Shown here: positions 15,192 to 19,105 of the stretch, piece by piece
How the letters are laid out: each line of letters opens with the position of its first letter
Numbering within the stretch: the stretch's first letter is position 1
Assembly: GCA_021785115.1 (NCBI GenBank)
Contig: JAJYGO010000275.1
Coordinates: 1-19,105 of the forward strand
DNA length: 19,105 nt
Reading direction: 5' to 3'
DNA from: Chloroflexota bacterium
GTDB lineage: Bacteria > Chloroflexota > Limnocylindria > Limnocylindrales > CSP1-4
The notes under the pieces: model-generated
What the model was told of the DNA's origin: nothing
Seen by the model: only the letters and a program-made list of their open reading frames with translations
The model's database searches: none
Program-made: the position numbers and the translations under genes

Positions 15192-15446
15192 ATGCCCTCC
15201 ACCAGGCTGGATTGCCCCGAGTGCCACCGCCCGCTGGTGAACACGCGGTTCGACGCCACCTTCCGGCTCCCCGACCGCAGCGAGCGCCTCTGTTTCGGGA
15301 TCCCGGCCGGGCTCTGCCGGGAGTGCCACCAGCTCTACATGGATCCCGAGCTGATCGAGCTGCTCGACCTCGACGCGGGGCGCTGCGTCTTCGCGATCGA
15401 GTCGGATACGGTCCTCCAGGCCGGCGCCCGCTCCAGCGCCGAGTAG
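15192..15446 (+). CDS. Small zinc-ribbon protein (two CxxC pairs)
   Basis: An 84-aa protein with CPEC (Cys8, Cys11) and CREC (Cys42, Cys45), a spacing and sequence flavour (CPECHRPL ... FGIPAGLCRECHQLYMDPEL) like YgiT-type/MqsA N-terminal zinc fingers. After the second pair come a Leu-rich helix (ELIELLDLD) and a short tail. There is no helix-turn-helix, so it is not a full MqsA antitoxin, and no toxin gene is adjacent. It may bind nucleic acid or protein; its role is unknown. ATG 15192 is the only good start; the ribosome site is weak (GGGACGGA). It has its own -10 and a dyad in the leader, suggesting separate regulation. It converges on holA with 6 bp between the stop codons. Confidence 0.72.
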   Translation: MPSTRLDCPECHRPLVNTRFDATFRLPDRSERLCFGIPAGLCRECHQLYMDPELIELLDLDAGRCVFAIESDTVLQAGARSSAE

Positions 15447-15452
15447 CCCCGG

Positions 15453-16496
15453 TCAGCGGGCCGCGACGCACTCCGCCAGCCAGAGCCCGAGGGCGAGCGG
15501 GCCCGTCATTCCCCCGGCGCCGCGGCGGCCGTCCGCGGACAGCCCCTTCGAGGCGAGATCCACCGCGAGCAGCCCGCGCACGGCCGTCTCGAGGTCCGAG
15601 GGTTCCCAGGCCATGGCCTGCCGCGCCAGGATCTCCGCCCGGTAGGGGTTGAGGCGGAGCGTCCGCACGAGATCGCTCGGCGCCGCTCCGTCCGCGATCC
15701 GCTCGCGGATCTCCAGCAGCTGGCGCAGCCGATGGTGCAGCTGGGTCACCAGCACCTGCAGCGGCGAGCCGCTCGCCAGCAGGGCGTCGGCAAGGGCGGT
15801 CGCCTGGCGGACCTTCCGCCCGCCCACCGCGTCCAGGAAGGCCCATGTCGAGGTCGGCACGCTGGGCGCCACCAGGGCGTCCACGTCGGCGCGGTGCACG
15901 GGGCCTCCGGGTCGGTAGAGCGCCAGGAGGTGCAGGCTCGCTTCCGCCTGCTCCGTCTGGCGGCTCCGGTCCACGTCGCCTTCCCGGACGCTCCCGCCGA
16001 TCCGGTCGGCGAGGAGGGCGACGGCAGCGGGCTCGATCCCGATCCCCAGCTCCGCTGCGCGGGTCGCGATCCAGGGACCCAGCTGCCCTGCCCGGGGCGC
16101 CTCGAGGTGCCGCACCACGCCGCCGGCCTGCGCGATCGCCTCGCGCAGCCTGCCGGACGCGGCGGCCGGTTCACGCGCCCCGCCGCCGGCCTGCTCGGTG
16201 AAGGCCAGTGCGTTGCCCGGCGCCACGCCGGCGACCAGCGCCACGAGCCGGTCCTGGTCCGCCTTCGACCGGAGGAGTGCCACGGGCTCCGCGACCACGG
16301 CGCAGACACCCCCACCGAAGAGCGGCGCGGTGCCGAGCCGCATCGCCAGCTCGTCCAGGGCGCCGGGGTCGAACGGATCCGGGCGCCACGGCTCCAGCGG
16401 CTCTCCCTCGGGCGCGAGGCCGCGCGCGAAGCGCTCCACGGCCCGCCGCAGCTCCAGGACGTCGTCGCCCCAGAAGTAGGCGAGGGGGGCGGTCAC
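15453..16496 (-). CDS. holA: DNA polymerase III delta subunit
   Basis: HolA is the clamp-loader subunit that opens the sliding clamp. With a GTG start at 16496 the protein has 347 aa, normal for the family. It opens VTAPLAYFWGDDVLELRRAV (typical: a short strand, then G-x-D-x-x). Next are MRLGTAPLFGGGVCAVVAEP, ALAFTEQAGGG, PWIATRAAELGIGIEPAAVA and LLADRIGG. The C-terminal collar domain has WAFLDAVGGRKVRQATALAD, LQVLVTQLHHRLRQLLEIRE, and the end LLAVDLASKGLSADG. Sequence conservation in this family is low, so the call rests on this order and on the comEC neighbour, a widely conserved arrangement. The upstream GTG 16568 would overlap the HD gene by 41 bp and add a Pro/Arg-rich stretch, so I prefer 16496, which leaves a 31-bp gap. 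Neither start has a strong ribosome site. Confidence 0.87.
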   Translation of the reverse strand: MTAPLAYFWGDDVLELRRAVERFARGLAPEGEPLEPWRPDPFDPGALDELAMRLGTAPLFGGGVCAVVAEPVALLRSKADQDRLVALVAGVAPGNALAFTEQAGGGAREPAAASGRLREAIAQAGGVVRHLEAPRAGQLGPWIATRAAELGIGIEPAAVALLADRIGGSVREGDVDRSRQTEQAEASLHLLALYRPGGPVHRADVDALVAPSVPTSTWAFLDAVGGRKVRQATALADALLASGSPLQVLVTQLHHRLRQLLEIRERIADGAAPSDLVRTLRLNPYRAEILARQAMAWEPSDLETAVRGLLAVDLASKGLSADGRRGAGGMTGPLALGLWLAECVAAR

Positions 16497-16527
16497 CGGG
16501 CGGCCCGGCCGGCCCCGGACAGGACGA

Positions 16528-17157
16528 TCAGGCCCCGGCCGCCGTGGCGGCCGGTCGGGCGGCGTCACGCCGCCGCCGCGCGGCGTCCAGCGTGGGCCCG
16601 ACCCAGCGAAGGCGGCGCACGGCGAGCGGGCTCACCCCGGCGGTCTCGCAGACCTCGCGCTCGAGGCGCTCGGCCCGGGCGCGCGCCCGGGTCAGGCTCT
16701 CCCGGTGCTCCGGGTAGCGGGCGGCCCATCCGGCGAAGCGGGCGCTCATCGCCTCGAGGCGCTGTCCCGCGCGCTTGTCCGCGTACGCGATGATGCGCTC
16801 CTCGCGCGTGGCCACGCCGTTCCAGCGTCCGTAGCGGTCGGCGTCGAGGAGGCGCGTGATGGGATGGGCGGCCACGGCGCGCGCGAGCTCCGGGTAGCCG
16901 CGCTGGCTGAGCCAGCGCGCGCCGGCGGCACCGTGACCGAGTTCCTGCACCGGGTCGTCCGGCGGGAGGAGCTTGTCGATGTCATGGAGCAGGGCCGCCG
17001 CCTCGACGAGCTCGCGATCGACCGTCACGCCTCGAGCGGCGGACCGCTCCGCCAGGTACGAGGCGATCTCCGCGACGGCGGCGACGTGGGCGAGCAGCCA
17101 GTCGGGTGGATCGAGTTCGAGCAGGATGTCGGCGGCTTCCGCGCGCGAGGGGACCAC
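16528..17157 (-). CDS. HD-domain phosphohydrolase, YqeK-like
   Basis: A 209-aa HD-superfamily protein. Likely metal ligands are in order: His24 (LLAHVAAVAEIA), His58-Asp59 (AALLHDIDKLL), His75 (LGHGAAGARWL), His98 (ARAVAAHPITRLLD) and Asp127 (RIIAYADKRAG). This six-ligand pattern with HGxxGAxxL and xxxAxxxH matches the di-metal HD core of YqeK, which hydrolyses diadenosine tetraphosphate symmetrically. A second half rich in Arg/Ala helices (about 150-209) is not part of that core. The GTG start at 17157 has no ribosome site but lies six bases after a TAGAAT -10 element, so the mRNA is probably leaderless. Starting later would lose His24. The first 176 bp overlap the open frame of comEC. Substrate is not certain; other HD nucleotidases are possible. 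Confidence 0.8.
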   Translation of the reverse strand: MVPSRAEAADILLELDPPDWLLAHVAAVAEIASYLAERSAARGVTVDRELVEAAALLHDIDKLLPPDDPVQELGHGAAGARWLSQRGYPELARAVAAHPITRLLDADRYGRWNGVATREERIIAYADKRAGQRLEAMSARFAGWAARYPEHRESLTRARARAERLEREVCETAGVSPLAVRRLRWVGPTLDAARRRRDAARPAATAAGA

Positions 17158-19105
17158 GGCCCGATTCTATGCAACCGGACGCACGCCCGTCGGGCGTTCC
17201 GGTGCGGTCGGCGGAGCGGTCGCCCACCCACGTGCCGGACCGGGACTCCACCCGCAGGTCCGTCCCGTCGGTGCTGACGGCGACGGTGCCATCCAGGTCG
17301 GTGCGCAGGATCCGCGCTCCGCCCGACCGGAGCCGCTCCAGCGTGGCCGGCGCGGGGTGCCCGTAGTCGTTCGGTGATCCGACGCTCACCACCGCGACCG
17401 CCGGCCGGATGGCCGCCAGCAGCGCGGCGGTGGTCGCCGTGCGGCTGCCGTGGTGTGCGACCTTCAGCACGTCCACCCGCGGCTGCCCGGCATCGAGCGT
17501 GCCCTCCGCCAGCAGCGCGGCGTCCACCTCCTGCTCGGCATCGCCCATCAGCAGGACGCGACGCGTGCCGTAGCGCACGTCCAGCACGATCGACACGTCG
17601 TTGACGGCACTGCCCGTCGCGCCCGGCGTCTCGGGGACCGCGCCCGCACGGGGCCACAGCACCGCGATCGTGGCGCCGTCGAGCTCGAGCCGGTCGCGGG
17701 CCGCGAGGCGCACGGTGGCGCGCCCGCGTGCCGCCAGTTCGCCGGCGAGCGCCATCCAGCCGGGCCCCGTGCCGCGCATGCCGGGCTCGGCGACCTCCGT
17801 CACCCGGTACCGGCGCAGCAGGAGCGCCGCCCCGCCCACGTGGTCCTCGTGCGGATGCGTCAGCACCAGCAGGTCCAGGCGCCGGTCCCACGGCGGGACG
17901 ACCGCGTCCAGCCGCGACAGCAGCCGCTCGGGGTCGGGCCCCGCGTCCACCAGGATCCGGCCGCCCGCGGGACCCTGCAGCAGGATGGCGTCACCCTGTC
18001 CCACGTCCAGCACCGTGATGCGCAGGCGGCCGTCCGGGCGGCCCGCGGCCACGAGGAGCACCGCGACCAGGGCGCCCGCGGCGAGGAGCGCGAGGGGCCG
18101 CAGGAAGCGGGCCCGAGGATCCACCGCGCGTCGCGATCGTCCCGCCCCGTCCGTGCGGCCGGCACCGGCCGCGGGGCCCTGCAGCGCAGGACTGGCGCCG
18201 ATGCGCCGCAGCATCGCCCGCCTGGGGCCCGGCCACGCCACCAGCGCGATGAGCACCGCCGTCGCCGCGGCCGCGACCTGCGAGACGGGCGGCTGCAGCG
18301 TCACGCTGGCACCGGGGATCGCCGCCGCCAGGCGGCCGACGGCGACGAGCGCTCCAAGGACCACGGCGCCGGCCGATCCGGCGAGCGCACCTGCCGCGGC
18401 GGGAATCCCCAGTGAGACGAGCCAGCCGGCGGCGAGCGCGGCCGCCGACGCTGCCATCACGGGCACCACCAGCGGGGCCGCCACCAGGTTGGCCGCCGGG
18501 GAGACAAGCGAGACCCGGCCGAAGTCGAGCAGCACCAGCGGGAGCGTCGCCGCCTGGGCCGCCAGGGAGACCCCGAGCGAGTCGATCAGCCAGCCTGGCG
18601 CGGGCAGCCTGGCCCCCGGCGGGGCAAGGCTGCGCCGGAGCCACCCGGTGAGCGGCGTCCCCCAGGCGAGGAGCCCGGCCGTCGCGGCCGCCGACAGCTG
18701 GAAGCCGGCGTCCCCGACGACCGACGGGTCGACCACGAGCATGGCGACGACGGCGATCCCGAGGGCTGCCGCCGCGCCGCCGGGGCGACCGATCTCCCGG
18801 CTGCCGATGACGGCCCCGGCCATCGCCGCGGCGCGGATCACGCTGGCCCCGGCACCCGCCGCGAGCGCGTACGCGGCGACCGCCGCGAGCGTGGCCAGGG
18901 AGCGCCGCCGGCGTCCCAGGCGCCGCAGGAGCGCGGCCACCACGCCCCCGACCACCGCGATGTTCCAGCCGCTGATCGCGACGATGTGGGTCAGCCCGGC
19001 CGCGGTGAAGGCGGCGGCGACGTCGCGGTCCACTTGGTCGCGGAGACCGACCAGGATCCCGGCCGCCAGCCCGGCCTGCGGCGCGGGCAGCACCTGCGCC
19101 AGCAG
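16982..19105 (-). CDS. comEC: ComEC/Rec2-type DNA uptake channel, 5' end outside window
   Basis: Polytopic inner-membrane protein that carries single-stranded DNA into the cell during natural transformation. The first visible residues (LLAQVLPAPQAGLAAGILVG) are inside the competence domain, so the N-terminal OB/DUF4131 part is beyond the window. Next come LTHIVAISGWNIAVVGGVVA and many hydrophobic spans with GDAGFQLSAAATAGLLAWG and LVSPAANLVAAPLVVPVMA. The C-terminal metallo-beta-lactamase-like domain has LDVGQGDAILLQ, LVDAGP, LTHPHEDHVGGA (17834-17863 region), LLMGDAEQEVDAALL, LKVAHHGSRTATTAALL and GSPNDYGHP. All its metal and catalytic residues are intact, suggesting a working nuclease. The domain should end near 17230, yet the frame stays open to 16982 with an 81-residue Arg-rich tail overlapping the HD gene, so the true end may be nearer 17165. 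Confidence 0.92.
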   Translation of the reverse strand: MLAQVLPAPQAGLAAGILVGLRDQVDRDVAAAFTAAGLTHIVAISGWNIAVVGGVVAALLRRLGRRRRSLATLAAVAAYALAAGAGASVIRAAAMAGAVIGSREIGRPGGAAAALGIAVVAMLVVDPSVVGDAGFQLSAAATAGLLAWGTPLTGWLRRSLAPPGARLPAPGWLIDSLGVSLAAQAATLPLVLLDFGRVSLVSPAANLVAAPLVVPVMAASAAALAAGWLVSLGIPAAAGALAGSAGAVVLGALVAVGRLAAAIPGASVTLQPPVSQVAAAATAVLIALVAWPGPRRAMLRRIGASPALQGPAAGAGRTDGAGRSRRAVDPRARFLRPLALLAAGALVAVLLVAAGRPDGRLRITVLDVGQGDAILLQGPAGGRILVDAGPDPERLLSRLDAVVPPWDRRLDLLVLTHPHEDHVGGAALLLRRYRVTEVAEPGMRGTGPGWMALAGELAARGRATVRLAARDRLELDGATIAVLWPRAGAVPETPGATGSAVNDVSIVLDVRYGTRRVLLMGDAEQEVDAALLAEGTLDAGQPRVDVLKVAHHGSRTATTAALLAAIRPAVAVVSVGSPNDYGHPAPATLERLRSGGARILRTDLDGTVAVSTDGTDLRVESRSGTWVGDRSADRTGTPDGRASGCIESGRGPLARGSRRHPARTRSTRLAARPRRRRRGDRLVPGGAVRRSRRDGRSRARRGGGPAP
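17164..17169 (-). promoter_or_regulatory. -10 element inside the comEC 3' end, driving the HD gene
   Basis: On the minus strand this reads TAGAAT, five of six to consensus, and stands out as the only A/T-rich hexamer nearby. It ends six bases before the HD GTG, so the transcript would be leaderless. No clear -35 is visible (CGACGG at 17 bp). Confidence 0.5.

Noticed and set aside
15192..15446. MqsA-type antitoxin of a toxin-antitoxin pair
   Set aside because: Only the zinc-ribbon half is present, there is no helix-turn-helix and no toxin gene beside it.
16497..16568. Upstream GTG start of holA
   Set aside because: Would overlap the HD gene and add a Pro/Arg-rich stretch not typical of HolA; the GTG at 16496 fits the family start better.

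Overview
This is a very GC-rich, gene-dense 19.1 kb stretch of a bacterial chromosome made almost entirely of core housekeeping genes. There is no insertion sequence, phage gene, CRISPR array, tRNA or rRNA. The gene content (a stand-alone Pgi of the type often fused to transaldolase, a small FSA/TalC-type transaldolase, an ISGWNI-type ComEC next to holA, obg-nadD-rsfS) together with leaderless-type starts suggests a high-GC monoderm lineage. My best guess is Chloroflexota (Limnocylindria-like), with Actinomycetota as the alternative. The taxonomic guess is inference, not read from a marker gene.

Layout. (1) 1-4057, minus strand: a pentose-phosphate/upper glycolysis operon tkt-pgi-zwf, with zwf cut off by the window edge. 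(2) 4058-4329: a divergent promoter region. (3) 4330-5888, plus strand: an unrecognised 178-aa protein made of two copies of one ~60-residue domain, a 51-aa single-span membrane peptide and a HAD phosphatase of the MtnX/SerB-like group. (4) 6001-9315, plus: pyrG (CTP synthase), the small transaldolase, and an EamA-type exporter that has no ATG/GTG/TTG at its expected start. (5) 9544-10797, plus: rho with its own promoter and a C-rich leader. (6) 11099-12472, plus: a membrane-anchored LysM-LysM-M23 peptidoglycan hydrolase behind a structured 5' leader. (7) 12566-14992, plus: obg-nadD-rsfS, a ribosome-assembly/NAD block. (8) 15192-15446, plus: a small CxxC...CxxC zinc-ribbon protein preceded by several palindromes. 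(9) 15453-19105, minus: comEC (5' end outside the window), a YqeK-like HD phosphohydrolase, and holA, meeting the zinc-ribbon gene tail to tail with 6 bp between stop codons.

How the parts fit together. Tkt, Pgi, Zwf and the transaldolase make up much of the pentose-phosphate cycle, although the transaldolase sits with pyrG rather than with the other three. The second half mirrors a known bacterial neighbourhood (obg, nadD, yqeK, rsfS, comEC, holA), except that the YqeK-like HD gene lies between comEC and holA instead of between nadD and rsfS.

Promoters read by eye are sigma70/SigA-like. Several carry an extended -10 of the form TGCTAnnnT. Two genes (obg, the HD gene) have the -10 hexamer 6-8 nt from the start codon, which predicts leaderless mRNAs. 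I found no convincing new multi-gene system. The most novel-looking items are the duplicated-domain protein at 4330, the structured leader of the M23 hydrolase, the palindrome cluster before the zinc-ribbon gene, and the comEC/HD overlap.
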